Shown here: piece by piece, positions 16,309-28,400 of the stretch
Layout of the letters: every line of letters begins with the position of its first letter
Numbering within the stretch: the stretch's first letter is position 1
From: Chitinophagaceae bacterium
Lineage (GTDB): Bacteria; Bacteroidota; Bacteroidia; Chitinophagales; Chitinophagaceae
Direction: 5' to 3'
DNA length: 64,000 nucleotides
Assembly: GCA_027489035.1 (NCBI GenBank)
Contig: JAIYAN010000012.1
Span: 349,437-413,436, forward strand
Notes under the pieces: generated by a model
Seen by the model: the letters and a program-made list of their open reading frames with translations, nothing else
What the model was told of the DNA's origin: nothing
Databases searched by the model: none
Program-made: the position numbers and the translations under genes

Positions 16309-17514
16309 ATGTCTATTGAAATAAAAGTACCTACAGTAGGTGAAAGTATTAGTGAAGTAACGCTTGTAAAATGGTTAAAGGAAACAGGCGCTTGGGCGGA
16401 TCGTGACGAAGTGATTGCTGAGCTTGAAAGTGAAAAAGCAACTTTTGAAATAAATGCTGAGCAAGCTGGTGCGGTTACACAAATTGCTAAAGAAGGGGAT
16501 ACGCTTTCAATCGGAGACTTAGTTTGTACTATCGATACTGATGCTGTTCGTCCTGCAGAAGCACCAAAACAAGAAGCACCAAAACCAGCTGAAGTTGTTG
16601 TTGCACCAACGAAAGAAGTGCCTGCTTCTGATGTGAAAGCAACGCCTGTAGCGGCTGCAATCATTGCTGATAAAAAAATTGACAGTAAAAAAATAATGCC
16701 ATCTGGCTCAAATGGTAAGATTATAAAACAAGATGTATTAGAAGCTTTATCAAACCCAGGTAGAAAGCCAGGAGCTGAAATGTTTAGCCGAGCTGATCGT
16801 CCTGAAAAAATGAGCAATCTTCGTAAAACAATTAGCCGCAGATTGGTTGAAGCAAAAAATACAACCGCTATGTTGACTACATTTAATGAAGTAGACATGG
16901 GTCCAATCATGGAAATCAGAAAAAAACATAAAGATAAATTCAAAGAACTACATGGTGTAAATCTAGGCTTCATGAGCTTTTTCACAAAAGCTTGTTGTTA
17001 TGCGTTACAAAAATTCCCTTCTGTGAATGCATACATTGATGCAGATCAAATTATTTTTCATGATTATTGTGATGTATCCATCGCTGTTAGTGCACCAAAA
17101 GGTTTGGTGGTTCCTGTAATTCGCAATGCGGAAAGTTTGAGTATGGCGGAAATCGAAGCAATGGTTGTTGAATTGGCAACGAAAGCAAAAAACAACAAAC
17201 TTACCATTGAAGAAATGACTGGAGGTACGTTTACCATTACAAACGGCGGAATCTTTGGTTCAATGATGAGCACACCGATTATTAATATTCCTCAGAGTGC
17301 TATTTTAGGCATGCACAATATTGTTGAAAGACCAATGGCTGTAAATGGTCAGGTAGTCATCAAACCAATGATGTATTTGGCTTTAAGCTATGATCATCGC
17401 ATCATTGATGGAAGAGAATCTGTAGGATTTTTAGTTACTGTAAAACAATTATTAGAAAATCCATCGCTTTTGTTATTTGGTAAAGATCCAGTAGAAGCAC
17501 TTCTAGAATTATGA
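16309..17514 (+). CDS. sucB: 2-oxoglutarate dehydrogenase E2, dihydrolipoyl succinyltransferase
   Basis: Core acyltransferase of the 2-oxoglutarate dehydrogenase complex; transfers succinyl from lipoamide to CoA in the TCA cycle. 401 residues: a lipoyl domain (1-78, lipoylated K43 in ESEKATFEI), an Ala/Pro/Lys linker (80-118), the E1/E3-binding domain (about 124-150, [21 protein letters not shown]) and the catalytic domain (about 170-401). The active-site motif [11 protein letters not shown] gives H363 and D367; [12 protein letters not shown] and NIPQSAILG are classic E2 motifs and the sequence favours the succinyl over the acetyl type. The usual E1 gene (sucA) is not adjacent: rpoD with its terminator is upstream and a terminator follows directly. 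Confidence 0.94.
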   Translation: MSIEIKVPTVGESISEVTLVKWLKETGAWADRDEVIAELESEKATFEINAEQAGAVTQIAKEGDTLSIGDLVCTIDTDAVRPAEAPKQEAPKPAEVVVAPTKEVPASDVKATPVAAAIIADKKIDSKKIMPSGSNGKIIKQDVLEALSNPGRKPGAEMFSRADRPEKMSNLRKTISRRLVEAKNTTAMLTTFNEVDMGPIMEIRKKHKDKFKELHGVNLGFMSFFTKACCYALQKFPSVNAYIDADQIIFHDYCDVSIAVSAPKGLVVPVIRNAESLSMAEIEAMVVELATKAKNNKLTIEEMTGGTFTITNGGIFGSMMSTPIINIPQSAILGMHNIVERPMAVNGQVVIKPMMYLALSYDHRIIDGRESVGFLVTVKQLLENPSLLLFGKDPVEALLEL

Positions 17515-17530
17515 TTGTAAACGATATTTT

Positions 17531-17553
17531 TCCCGCTAAATGCGGGATTTTTT
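17531..17553 (+). terminator. Intrinsic terminator after sucB
   Basis: TCCCGC, loop TAAAT, then GCGGGA (17531-17547) runs into seven Ts. It ends two bases before the start codon of the next gene at 17555, so that gene's transcript either passes through it or begins very close to its ATG. Confidence 0.88.
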
Positions 17554-17554
17554 T

Positions 17555-18718
17555 ATGAGCAGATACCACTCTTATTTAAATTCAGCTGTTACGGTTATTG
17601 ATTCTTATACCAAAGGAACGCCGTTAACACATCATTTAAAATCATTTTTTCAGACAGATAAAAAATTTGGTTCAAAAGATAGAAAGTCAATATCGACGCT
17701 ATGTTACCATTATTACAGATGTTCGTTTTTATTCAACGAAACCGAAACAATTGAAAATAAAATTATTGCTGCTAGTTTTTTATGTGAAAATAGTGAGACA
17801 GAGTTTTTAAAAAATGTATCAGCAGAATTAAATGAATTTGTATCATTTTCTACAATTGAAAAATTAGCCTATTTAGATATCAATGCGGAAAAATTGTTTT
17901 TATTTTCAGATGAGATTTCTGAATACATTGAGAAAGACAAATTCTCTATATCGTTATTACAACAGCCCGAGCTTTTTTTGAGAATGAGGCCAAAAAGAAA
18001 GGATCAAGTTTTAGCGAAATTAAAAAATGCGGATATTCCATTTGAAATAATTGAGCCAGATACGCTAAAGCTTATAAATGGAACTTCAATAGAAAATTGC
18101 TTAGATATCAATAAAGAAGTTGTTATTCAGGATTTGAATTCACAGAAAGTTTTTGATTTTTTAAAAAAAGAAAAAGCCGAAGAGAAGTCAGAATCGGTAT
18201 GGGATTGCTGTGCGGCAAGCGGTGGAAAATCGATTTTATTATTTGATTTGTTTTCTGGAAAAATAAAACTAACAGTTAGCGATATACGCGAAAATATTTT
18301 AACCAATCTGCAACTTCGTTTTAAGGATGCGGGTATAAATCTTCAAAAGAAATTCGTACAAGATTTATCCCAAAAATCAGGATTGTTGTTGGATGAAAAA
18401 TTTTCTATAATCATATGTGATGCGCCTTGTAGCGGGAGCGGCACTTGGAGTAGAACACCTGAACAATATTTTAGTTTTGATAAAATTCAACTACAACAAT
18501 TTGTAGAAAAGCAAAAAAATATTGTCATAAACACGTTGCCTCATTTGGCAAAAGATGGTTGGTTTGTGTATATCACCTGCTCTGTATTTAAAGCAGAAAA
18601 CGAAGACATGGTTGATTTTATCCAGCAACATTTTTCGTATCAGTTGCTTGAAATGAAATACCTCAAAGGGTTTGATAAAAATGCAGATAGTTTATTTGTT
18701 GCCTACTTTAAAAACTAA
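17555..18718 (+). CDS. rsmB: RsmB/NOP2-type RNA (cytosine-5) methyltransferase
   Basis: Predicted to methylate a cytosine C5 in rRNA (m5C967 of 16S rRNA is the RsmB target) using S-adenosylmethionine. 387 residues from the ATG at 17555; an in-frame start 15 bases earlier lies inside the terminator stem-loop. The first 140 residues are a helical, NusB-like region; the Rossmann domain carries VWDCCAASGGKSILL (SAM motif I) and the two catalytic cysteines of the family in ICDAPCSGSGTWSRTPE and YITCSVFKAENEDMV. The spacing fits RsmB, but the exact target site is inference. Its stop abuts the convergent subtilase gene with no gap. Confidence 0.85.
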   Translation: MSRYHSYLNSAVTVIDSYTKGTPLTHHLKSFFQTDKKFGSKDRKSISTLCYHYYRCSFLFNETETIENKIIAASFLCENSETEFLKNVSAELNEFVSFSTIEKLAYLDINAEKLFLFSDEISEYIEKDKFSISLLQQPELFLRMRPKRKDQVLAKLKNADIPFEIIEPDTLKLINGTSIENCLDINKEVVIQDLNSQKVFDFLKKEKAEEKSESVWDCCAASGGKSILLFDLFSGKIKLTVSDIRENILTNLQLRFKDAGINLQKKFVQDLSQKSGLLLDEKFSIIICDAPCSGSGTWSRTPEQYFSFDKIQLQQFVEKQKNIVINTLPHLAKDGWFVYITCSVFKAENEDMVDFIQQHFSYQLLEMKYLKGFDKNADSLFVAYFKN

Positions 18719-20704
18719 TTACTGCTTTACGATTCGTTGAACAACTTCTTTTTTACCGTTTAGATATATCGTTACAAAATAAACGCCTCTTGCAAAATTT
18801 CGGAAGTTTATGTTTTGTGTGCCTGTACCAATGGGTTGTTCGTATGTTGTTGCTAATATTTTTTGACCAGAAATATTATGAATAATTACATCAACTTTCG
18901 TATTTACAACCCTATCCATTTTTATAAACAATTCATTGCTAACCGGATTCGGACTAATTAAAAGTGTGTTAGCTGAAGGTGGAATGAAAATGCAAGGATT
19001 CAAATAGTTAACAATATTAGAATCCAGATAAAAAGTAGTGTCTGTTCCAATCCTCATTTTATATCGATATTGAACAGTTCCATAGTTTGTTTGATCTAAG
19101 TTATCGATGTATTCAAAATCATGCATACCATATTGCTCATCACTATGAAGAGTAGCTATTTCAGTGTAACCTGTTTGATTGGGAAATTTCCGTTCAACAG
19201 AAATGTACATGGACGTATCTGTTTTTATTGAAAGATTAAGGATTGATGTACATTGAAAAAAACGCGCGTTATAAGTTGCATAAGATTTTTGTAACGCAAC
19301 AAAAGCTTTTTTTGCATCAGGAATTCCAAATCCAATTCGATTATCGGGGTTGCTAAAATTTGACGCGCTTTGTTTTAATACACTTCTTATTTTCATATTT
19401 GAAGCTTCAGGAAAAGCTTGCCATAAACAAGTTGAAATTCCAGCTATATTGGGACAAGCATAAGATGTGCCACTTCCAAAATTCGGCATTCCTGTATTGT
19501 TATTGGCTACTACTGCGTTTCTTCCAATTGCAACTACATCTGGTTTTATTTGGCCGTTGCTGTTTGGTCCATAACTACTGAAGTTTGCTACAACACCTAA
19601 ACTATCTACTGCCCCCACCGCGATACAACTATCGGCATCTGCAGGTGTAATGATGTAACGCCAAGAGCCATTGCCTTCATTTCCATTAGCCATAACCATG
19701 AGCAATCCTTTTCTAGCAGCAATGTTTGTAGCTTTTGCGCTAATGGTGGTATTGCCATTCATATCGGCATAAGTATAATTAAATTGTGGGTCGCTGAACG
19801 TATTGTATCCTAGTGAAACCGAGCATACATCAACACCTAAGCTATCTGCTTTTTCTGCAGCAACGCAAAAATTATGTTCTTCAATTGGATATTCGCTCCG
19901 AACATCTTCAGTACGAAATAAATAGAAAGAAGTTTTAGGTGCAGTTCCCATAAACACACCAGGAAGATTTGCGCCAATTGCACTTAAACAGTGCATTCCA
20001 TGAGCATCATCCTCAGAAACACTTTGATTATTGCTTACGAAATCCCAAGTGCCCAATATTTGTCCATTTCTATTTAAACTGTCAAATGTGTGAAGCGTAT
20101 TATATCGATAAAATCCAGCATCAATAACAGCGATTTGCATACCCAATCCGTTAAAACCATGATTATGTAAAAAATCGCCTTTATGTATTTTTATTTGTGC
20201 ATTTGAAGCGCCATATTGATAAACATTTTCTTGCTGTGTTTTGTAAATACTATTGTTTGACGGCAAAGCAGTTAAAGTATCATCAGCAAATTTCGTTATA
20301 ACATTAGTTGAATTTCTAGAAGCAATGGCACGTGTATTTTCAACAAAAGGTAAATTTGAAATAGTGGCTAATGCTGCGTTATCTGTTGTTTGTATCGAAA
20401 TCTGGTTCATCCATTTTGATTGATTCAAAATGGTAACGGCTCCTGATGTACGCACAGCTTCTATATAATTATTATTTATAGGCAAGTCTGTACTGTCAAT
20501 ATTGATGTTATACCTTAATCTTTTATCAATAGCCCTTTGCGACAAAAACCCAATTGGATTAGAAATGGAATAAACACTACTGTTTTTGTTTTTGAACGTA
20601 ATAAGGTATCTGTTAAGCTGCGCTTTTGAAACAAAAATATTTGTCAACAAAAAAATACAAATCAGAAATTTGTTCATATGAAACAAGTTTATAAAAGTGT
20701 TCAA
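18719..20704 (-). CDS. Secreted subtilisin-like serine protease (S8) with T9SS sorting domain
   Basis: 661 residues, predicted to be exported by Sec and then across the outer membrane by the type IX system. The signal peptide is probably used from the Met at residue 10 (ATG at 20677; FLICIFLLTNIFVSKAQ). An I9-like pro-region spans about residues 30-160. The S8 domain has the catalytic triad Asp195 (AVIDAGF), His235 (DDAHGMHC) and Ser414 (GSGTSYACP), with the oxyanion Asn340 in MANGNEG. The last 85 residues (LLISPNPVSNELFIKM to the end, with GVYFVTIYLNGKKEVVQRIVKQ) are a type A T9SS C-terminal domain. It lies 19 bases downstream of fabH on the same strand, probably in one operon. Its substrate is unknown. 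Confidence 0.92.
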   Translation of the reverse strand: MNTFINLFHMNKFLICIFLLTNIFVSKAQLNRYLITFKNKNSSVYSISNPIGFLSQRAIDKRLRYNINIDSTDLPINNNYIEAVRTSGAVTILNQSKWMNQISIQTTDNAALATISNLPFVENTRAIASRNSTNVITKFADDTLTALPSNNSIYKTQQENVYQYGASNAQIKIHKGDFLHNHGFNGLGMQIAVIDAGFYRYNTLHTFDSLNRNGQILGTWDFVSNNQSVSEDDAHGMHCLSAIGANLPGVFMGTAPKTSFYLFRTEDVRSEYPIEEHNFCVAAEKADSLGVDVCSVSLGYNTFSDPQFNYTYADMNGNTTISAKATNIAARKGLLMVMANGNEGNGSWRYIITPADADSCIAVGAVDSLGVVANFSSYGPNSNGQIKPDVVAIGRNAVVANNNTGMPNFGSGTSYACPNIAGISTCLWQAFPEASNMKIRSVLKQSASNFSNPDNRIGFGIPDAKKAFVALQKSYATYNARFFQCTSILNLSIKTDTSMYISVERKFPNQTGYTEIATLHSDEQYGMHDFEYIDNLDQTNYGTVQYRYKMRIGTDTTFYLDSNIVNYLNPCIFIPPSANTLLISPNPVSNELFIKMDRVVNTKVDVIIHNISGQKILATTYEQPIGTGTQNINFRNFARGVYFVTIYLNGKKEVVQRIVKQ

Positions 20705-20723
20705 ATTTGTTATTGACTTTTAA

Positions 20724-21725
20724 TTACGCATTGCCATCATAAGCCCATTTAATCCAAGTGGCACCCCAAGTAAAGCCACCGCCAAATGCAGCTAAAATAA
20801 TATTGTCGCCTTTTTTCAACTGACTTTCCCACTCCCACAAGCATAAAGGAATTGTAGCTGCAGTAGTGTTGCCATATTTTTGGATATTAATCATTACTTT
20901 TTCTTTTGACAATCCCATTCTGTTAGCAGTAGCATCAATAATTCTAAGGTTTGCTTGATGTGGAACCAACCAAGCGATATCATCTCCTGTTAGGTTGTTT
21001 CTTTGCATTAATTCGTAACTCACATCTGCCATACCCTTTACAGCAAATTTAAAAACCGATTGGCCTTCTTGGTGAACGAAATGCTCTCTTGCATTAACAG
21101 TTTCAACTGACGAAGGTTTAACACTTCCACCAGCTTTCATGTGTAAAAATTGCTTTCCACTTCCGTCGCTTTTTAAAATACTATCCATTACACCAATATT
21201 TTCGGTTGTTGGCTCTAATAATACTGCGCCAGCACCATCTCCAAATATTACACAAGTGGTTCTATCGGTATAATCTACAATGGCACTCATTTTATCAACA
21301 CCCACCACAATAACTTTTTTATATCTGCTGCTTTCAATTAAGCAAGTTCCCACTGTTAAACCGTATAAAAATCCAGAGCATGCAGCACTTAAATCAAAGC
21401 CAAATGCATTTTTCATGCCTACTTTATCGCTAAGGATATTTGCAGTAGCTGGAAAAACCATATCCGGCGTAACAGTTGCACAAATCACACAATCAATTTC
21501 TAATGGATCAATTCCTCGTTTTTTTAACAATTCATTTACAGCTATAACAGCCATATCGCTACTTCCTAATCCTTCCCCTTTTAAAATCCTTCTTTCACTA
21601 ATTCCAGTTCTGGATAAAATCCATTCATCATTGGTATCTACCATAGTTTCGAGGATTTCATTGGTTAATCTAAACTCAGGAACATGCGCACCAACTGCAG
21701 TAATAGCAGCATAAATTTTTTCCAT
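20724..21725 (-). CDS. fabH: 3-oxoacyl-ACP synthase III (beta-ketoacyl-ACP synthase III)
   Basis: Starts type II fatty acid synthesis by condensing an acyl-CoA with malonyl-ACP. 333 residues with the complete Cys-His-Asn triad: C116 in [13 protein letters not shown]256 in [12 protein letters not shown] and N286 in [10 protein letters not shown]. The N-terminal [13 protein letters not shown] and the C-terminal [10 protein letters not shown] motif are intact. In Bacteroidota this enzyme often sets branched-chain primers. It is divergent from ruvA across a 119-base gap and is the likely first gene of a two-gene transcript with the subtilase. Confidence 0.95.
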   Translation of the reverse strand: MEKIYAAITAVGAHVPEFRLTNEILETMVDTNDEWILSRTGISERRILKGEGLGSSDMAVIAVNELLKKRGIDPLEIDCVICATVTPDMVFPATANILSDKVGMKNAFGFDLSAACSGFLYGLTVGTCLIESSRYKKVIVVGVDKMSAIVDYTDRTTCVIFGDGAGAVLLEPTTENIGVMDSILKSDGSGKQFLHMKAGGSVKPSSVETVNAREHFVHQEGQSVFKFAVKGMADVSYELMQRNNLTGDDIAWLVPHQANLRIIDATANRMGLSKEKVMINIQKYGNTTAATIPLCLWEWESQLKKGDNIILAAFGGGFTWGATWIKWAYDGNA

Positions 21726-21808
21726 ATTGGACTGATTTTTAATCTTTAATAATGAATGTAAAAGTAATGCAAAAAATCTTTACTTATTTTTCACTATGTA
21801 TGCTCGTA

Positions 21809-21825
21809 ATTTATGCTTATTTTCG
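21809..21825 (+). promoter_or_regulatory. Promoter-like element upstream of ruvA, shared with ccmB
   Basis: The 17-base word ATTTATGCTTATTTTCG ends 19 bases before the ruvA start and includes TATTTTCG, one mismatch from the TAnnTTTG -7 consensus. Exactly the same 17 bases occur on the minus strand at 58671-58687 just before ccmB. Confidence 0.5.
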
Positions 21826-21844
21826 CCACTTACCGATTTAACTT

Positions 21845-22435
21845 ATGTACGCATATTTACAGGGAAAATTTACATATAAAAGTCCAGCTCAGATTTATAT
21901 TGATGTGAATGGAATTGGATTTGAAGTAAACATAAGTTTACATACTTATTCTGCTATCCAAAATCTTGCAGAAGGAAGATTGTTTATTCACATGCAAGTA
22001 AAAGAAGATGGGCATTCGTTGTTTGGTTTTTTTGATAAAGAGGAGAAAGATATTTTTTTACTTTTAATCAGTGTTTCTGGAGTAGGAGCATCTACAGCAA
22101 GAATGATGTTGTCGTCTACCCGACCTGATGAAATTACTAAAGCCATTCAACTTGGTGATGTGAAATTACTAGAACGTGTAAAAGGAATCGGTAAAAAAAC
22201 AGCGGAGCGCTTGGTGTTGGAGTTGAAAGATAAAGTAGGAAAACAAACTACGGGTTCAATGGGTGGCGTTTCTGTTCCAATTGCTAACACGATTGAACAA
22301 GACGCGCTTATTGCGTTAACAGCATTAGGAATAAACAGGGTTCAAGCGGAACAATCTATTCAAAAAATAATTCGTACCGAACCTGATATTTCTAAATTAG
22401 AAGAATTAATTAAAAAAGCATTAAAAGCCATTTGA
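21845..22435 (+). CDS. ruvA: Holliday junction DNA helicase subunit RuvA
   Basis: Binds four-way junctions and loads the RuvB motor during recombination repair. 196 residues of standard layout: N-terminal OB fold (1-63, MYAYLQGKFTYKSPAQIYID), two helix-hairpin-helix units in the middle (LISVSGVGASTARMML, ERVKGIGKKTAERLVLELKDK, about 70-135), a flexible Gly-rich linker and the C-terminal RuvB-contacting domain III (about 150-196, ALTALGINRVQAEQSIQKII). It is followed 28 bases later by sprA on the same strand, a ruvA-sprA linkage I recall from many Bacteroidota. Confidence 0.96.
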   Translation: MYAYLQGKFTYKSPAQIYIDVNGIGFEVNISLHTYSAIQNLAEGRLFIHMQVKEDGHSLFGFFDKEEKDIFLLLISVSGVGASTARMMLSSTRPDEITKAIQLGDVKLLERVKGIGKKTAERLVLELKDKVGKQTTGSMGGVSVPIANTIEQDALIALTALGINRVQAEQSIQKIIRTEPDISKLEELIKKALKAI

Positions 22436-22463
22436 TAAAAAACTACATTAACTGATTTACGGA

Positions 22464-25400
22464 ATGTCAATTAATCGAAATTTATCACAATCATTATTCA
22501 AGGTAATGTTGTGCTTGGCTTTGTTTACCGTTTTTGTCGTAGATGGATTTGGTAAAAATTTGCCTCTAGAAATAATACTTAAAGCAGATACTACTACACC
22601 TGCTGCTTCTACTAATTTGCCCTATCCAATCACAGACAGAAGAGGGGATAATTTATCAAACAGCAACTACAATAGCTTCAATTATTTTCAACCATCCAAT
22701 CAAAAAGATTCTATAGTTTACGATTACGATTCAAAAAGATATATCGTTTACGAAAAAATTGGCAATCGTTATATACGCACTCCGCTGAGTTATTCTTTCA
22801 ACGAGTATTGGAGTTTAAAAAATCGTCAAGCAGAAATCGATTATTTTCAAAAGCGTTCTAATACCACAAATATTTTAAATAGAGGGAAATTTTCAAAACC
22901 ACGACTTTCATTAACGGATGGTTTATTTAATCGTTTATTTGGAAATGGAAAAATTGAAATATCACCTCAAGGAAATGTGGATGTTACTGCTGGTTATCAA
23001 GGACAGAAAATAGATAATCCTACATTACCAGAATCGGCTAGAAGGAATGGTGGACTTGATTTTCAGATGAACACGCAATTAAATGTGAATGCAAGTATAG
23101 GTGATAAATTAAAATTCCCGATTAATTACAATACGCTTGCCAATTTTGATTTAGACAATCAATTGAAATTGGATTATTCAGGAAAAGATGATGAGATTTT
23201 AAAAAGATTTGAAGCCGGAAATGTGGCTTTCCCAGCAAAAGGAACCTTAATCCCAGGGGCACAACAATTGTTTGGATTGAAAACATCTTTACAATTTGGA
23301 AAACTGTTTATCACTGGTGTTTTGGCAAATCAGAAATCGCAACGACAAAATGTAAATCTCCAAGGTGGAACGTCTGCTACTCCTTTTGAAATTAAAGCGG
23401 ACGAATACGAAGAAAACAGACATTTTTTAATCAGTCAATATTTTAAAGACAATTACAACAAAGTAATGTCCAATTTACCTGCGATTACCGCGCCAATTCA
23501 AGTGTTGAGAATTGAAGTATGGGTAACCAATAGAAATGGAACTACAACTGATACACGCGATATTGTTGGTCTTGCTGATCTTGCAGAAGCACGCCCTTAT
23601 TTGCCAGCACCTACCATAAATGTGTTAACCGGACTTGCTGTACCATTTAATGGTTCAAATGATTTGCTTACAAAAATTTTAAATCAACCTAACGCAAGAA
23701 ACACGTCCTTAATTTTCAACAACCTTCAATCGTTAGGTTTGAGACCTGTTCAGGATTTTGAAAAAACATTTGCAAGAAAACTTGATTCAACTCAATATAC
23801 ATTTAATCGACAATTGGGGATGTTATCTTTGAGTCAGCCCCTTCAAACGGATGAGGTTTTGGGTGTTGCTTTTCAATACACATACAACGGACGAATATTT
23901 CAAGTAGGGGAGTTTTCACAAGATGTTCCACCAGACAGCTCTTCAGCGAATCAGAAAATACTTTTCTTAAAATTATTAAAGGCAACTTCACAAAGACCAT
24001 CATTGCCCATTTGGAGTTTGATGATGAAAAATGTGTACACGGTTGGTTATGGTACTTTATCTGCTTCCGATTTTAAATTAGATGTGTTGTATCAGCAGCC
24101 TGGTCTTGGCGCAAAACGATATGTGCCATATGGTGATATTAATTTAGGTTCTCCAATGATTTCATTGATTAATCTAGACAGATTAAATAGTCAGCTTGAT
24201 CCACAGCCAGATGGGGTTTTTGATTATGTAGAAGGTTTCACCGTGGTGTCCAATTATAGTCGGGTTGTTTTTCCAGTGTTAGAGCCATTTGGAAGAGATT
24301 TGGCAAAGCAAATTTATTCAACGATTCCTACCACTGTAACGGATACGCTTTTTTATGCGCTGTATGATTCCATAAAAGCCGTAGCCCAACAATTTCCTAA
24401 TTTAAATCGATTCGTTTTAAAAGGAACGGCTAAAACTTCTGGGTCTTCCGAAATTAGTATTGGATATAACATTCCACCAGGTTCGGTAATTGTAACAGCT
24501 GGTGGAAGAACATTGCAAGAAGGCATTGATTACGACATAAATTACGATTTGGGAACCATCAAAATGACCAATCAAGCCATATTAAATGCAGGCCTTCCTG
24601 TACAAGTAAATTTTGAAAACAACGCCACCTTTGGATTGCAACAAAGAAATTACATGGGCTTGCGATTTGATTACAATGCAAAAAATACACTAAAAGAACA
24701 ACTTTCTTTTGGTGGTACGATTGTACGTTTGGGCGAAAGGCCATTTTTTACAAAAGTAAACTACAATGAAGAGCCGATTAGAAATACAATGTATGGGCTG
24801 GATGTAAACTATAGAAAAGATTTACCACGTTTAACTAAAATCATAGATAAGATTCCATTTTACAGCACAACTGCGCCATCAAGTATGAACGCTTATTTTG
24901 AAGGTGCGTATTTAAAACCTGGTCATGCGCCACAAATTGGAAGAGGCAGTAATGGGTTGGTTTATATTGATGATTTTGAAGGCAGTAAATCTGGAATCGA
25001 TTTGAGGTTTCCCTTGGTTAGTTGGTCATTGGCTTCAACACCTGCACAAGCAACAGATAGAAATGGAATTGAATTGTTTCCGGAGGCGTCACAAAATAAT
25101 AATCTGACATACGGAAAAAGTAGAGCAAAAATTGCTTGGTATCAAATTGAACAAACTTTACAACAACCTGAAGCAAACAACAATCCAATCAGTGATAGAA
25201 ATGAATTGAGTGATCCTAGGGTTAGACAGGTTTATCAGAAAGAAATATTCCCTCAGCGTACAACTGGTTTTGGTGAAAGTCAGTTGGTAACTTTTGATTT
25301 GGCATATTATCCAAAAGAAAAAGGTCCATATAATTATGAAGCAGATAATACAAAAGTAAATTCTACTGGAAAATTCATCGACCCTACTACAAAATTTGGT

Positions 25401-28400
25401 GGATTGATGAGAAATATAGATCAATCAGATTTTGAGACGAGCAATGTTGAGTTTATAGAATTTTGGTTACAAGATCCATTTATCTTGCCACAATACAGTA
25501 ACTCAACTGGTGGTAAATTGTATTTTAATTTGGGCAATATTTCAGAAGATGTTTTAAAAGATGGCAAACGTTTTTATGAAAATGGATTAACAACACCAAA
25601 TGTGCCATCTCCAGTGGACAATACGGTTTGGGGGAAAGTGCCAAGAAATCCAATTCAAGTTACCAACGCATTTAGCAATAACCCTGATGATAGAAAATAT
25701 CAGGACGTAGGATTTGATGGACTTTCGGACACGGCAGAATTAAGGGTGCGTGCAGAATATTTATCTTCATTAGAAACTACATTTGGATCAACTTCGCAGA
25801 TTTATTTAAATGCAGTTAAAGATCCTTCCGTTGACAATTATAGAAACTATAGAGATGGTTCTTTTACGGCAAATGATGGAATTTTAAAAAGGTATAAAAA
25901 TTTTAATAGTCCAGATGGCAATTCGCCTATTTCAAATGGTGGAGAGTTTTCATCTGCAGCAACATTATATCCAGATGCAGAGGATTTAAATAAAGACAAT
26001 ACGTTGAATGAAACGGAAGAATATTTCCAATATATCGTTGATATTAAGCCAAAGAATGCAACTGAAATGCTTATTGGAAATAACTTTATTGTTGATAAAA
26101 AAGAAGTGCCCATTAGTTTAGCAAACGGTACTACAAGAAATGAAACTTGGTATCAGTTTAGAATACCCATTGGAAGTTATGACCGTAAAATTGGAAACAT
26201 CCCAGATTTCAAATCTATACGATTTATGCGGATGTTTTTAACTGGCTTTGAAGATAGTGTAGTAATGCGTTTTGGCTTGTTACAGTTAACGAGAAATGTT
26301 TGGCGTAAGTTTAAATATAAAATTGATTCTACTGGTTTGTATGCACCAACAAGTATTACGCCATTCAATGTAGAAGCGGTAAATATTGAAGAGAATGATA
26401 GGCGTACACCATTACCATATCGTACGCCAAAAGAAATTCAACGTGTGCAAACATTAAGCAATAATGGTGTGAATCTATTGCAAAATGAACAAGCTTTAAG
26501 TATGACATTTTGCAATCTTAGAAAAGGTGATGCAAAAGGTGTTTTCCAAACATTTGCAAATAGAGATATTCGTCAGTTTAGGAAACTTTCCATGTATATA
26601 CATGCGGAGCAAGCGCAGAATCCAGCAAATACCATTCAGGATAAAGACCTAACGGCGGTAGTTAGATTAGGAACAGATTTTGTAAGCAATTATTATGAAA
26701 TTAGAATTCCACTAACCCTAACGCCATTAACAGCTGGATTAAATCCAGACACAGATGCATACAATGATTCGCTTTGGTTTCCATCAAATTCATTGGATGT
26801 GGATTTGGATATCTTGACAAAAATTAAGCAAGCCAGAAATTTATCATCAACACCTTTAGGAACGTTATTTAAACAACTTCAAGAAAACGGACAAACGTAT
26901 TCAGTAATTGGAAATCCCAATTTGGGTGAGGTACGGGGAATTTTATTAGGCGTAGAAAATACAACATCAAATAGTGCCTGCGGTCAGGTATGGGTAAACG
27001 AATTGAGGTTGTCATCAATAAATGAACAGGGCGGATGGGCAGCAATTGGAAGGGTAGATGCAAACTTAGCCGATTTAGGAACGGTATCATTATCTGCGAA
27101 TTTCCATAGTCGTGGATTTGGAACTTTAGAACAAAGAGTGGTTGAAAGATATCGTGATGATTTCTTTCAGTTTGATGTTTCTTCCAATTTAGAATTGGGG
27201 AAATTATTGCCTAAAAAAATGGGCATTTCTATTCCTGTATTTGCAAGTTACTCGCAAACAACCAGCACACCTCAATACGACCCCTATGATTTAGACATCA
27301 AATTAAAAGACAAACTAAACTCCTCTCCAAAATCAAAAAGGGATTCGATTAGAAATAATGCCATAGACTTTACATCAGTTAAAACAGTGAATTTTACCAA
27401 TGTGAAGAAAACCAAAACAAATGGGAAGTCTCCCAAAATTTATGATATAGAAAATGTGGATGTAAGTTATTCATACATAAAAACAGAAACGCATAACCCT
27501 TTAATTGAAAGAAATGAGGTTACAAAACATAGGGGTGCACTTGGATATAATTATTCGCCACAACCTAAGCCATTTGAACCGTTTAAAAATTCGTTTAAAA
27601 AAGTAAAAACAAAATGGCTAGATATCATAAAAGAAATCAACTTTAATTATTTACCAAATCAGTTGAGTTTTAGAGCAGATATCAGTCGTCAGTTTGGTGC
27701 AATAAAACCAAGAAGTGTTGGCGAAACAAAATATGCCATACCAGAAACTTACGATAAGTATTTCACCATGCAGCGTGATTACATACTGCGTTGGAATTTT
27801 ACAAAATCAATAAACTTTGATTATACGGCAACCAACAACTCTAGAGTTGATGAGCCTGCGGGCAGAATTAATACCAAGCAAAAGAAAGATACCATTTGGA
27901 ATAATTTCTTAAAAGGCGGTAGAAATACCATTTTTAATCAGGCTGTAAATATGTCGTATGTATTGCCAACAGCGAAATTTCCATTGTTGGATTGGACAAC
28001 AGCCAATGTGCGTTATCAAACCACTTACAAATGGATAGGCGCTTCAAGATTAGCGGTGAATCTTGGGAATTTATTAGAAAACACACAACAGAAAGAGGCA
28101 ACAGTACAATTGGATTTCACCAAATTGTATCAAAACTCAAAATGGCTGCGTCAAATGGATCAGCCATCAAATAAAGAAGATCAACAAAAATGGAGAAATA
28201 GGATTACAAAAGTTAGAGATTCTGTGCTTACAAAATCTGGGAAGAAAGTATTGAAAACAAAACGCATTGTAGATAAAACAGCAATGCCTTATGTTAGTAA
28301 TGGGGTGAAGGTTTTTGGCAAATTACTTACAAGTGTTAAGCAAGTTAATTTTACCGCTTCAGAAAATGCAGGCACTCGATTGCCCGGTTATATGGACAGT

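Noticed and set aside
16305..16985. Long minus-strand open frame of 226 codons inside sucB
   Set aside because: It is antisense to a complete E2 gene with all domains and motifs. Its translated sequence is Ser/Ala-rich without a family signature.
17540..17554. Upstream start of the RsmB-like gene
   Set aside because: It falls within the sucB terminator stem-loop, and the ATG at 17555 is preferred.
21280..21714. Plus-strand 144-codon open frame inside fabH
   Set aside because: It is antisense to fabH, whose catalytic triad is complete in the minus-strand frame.
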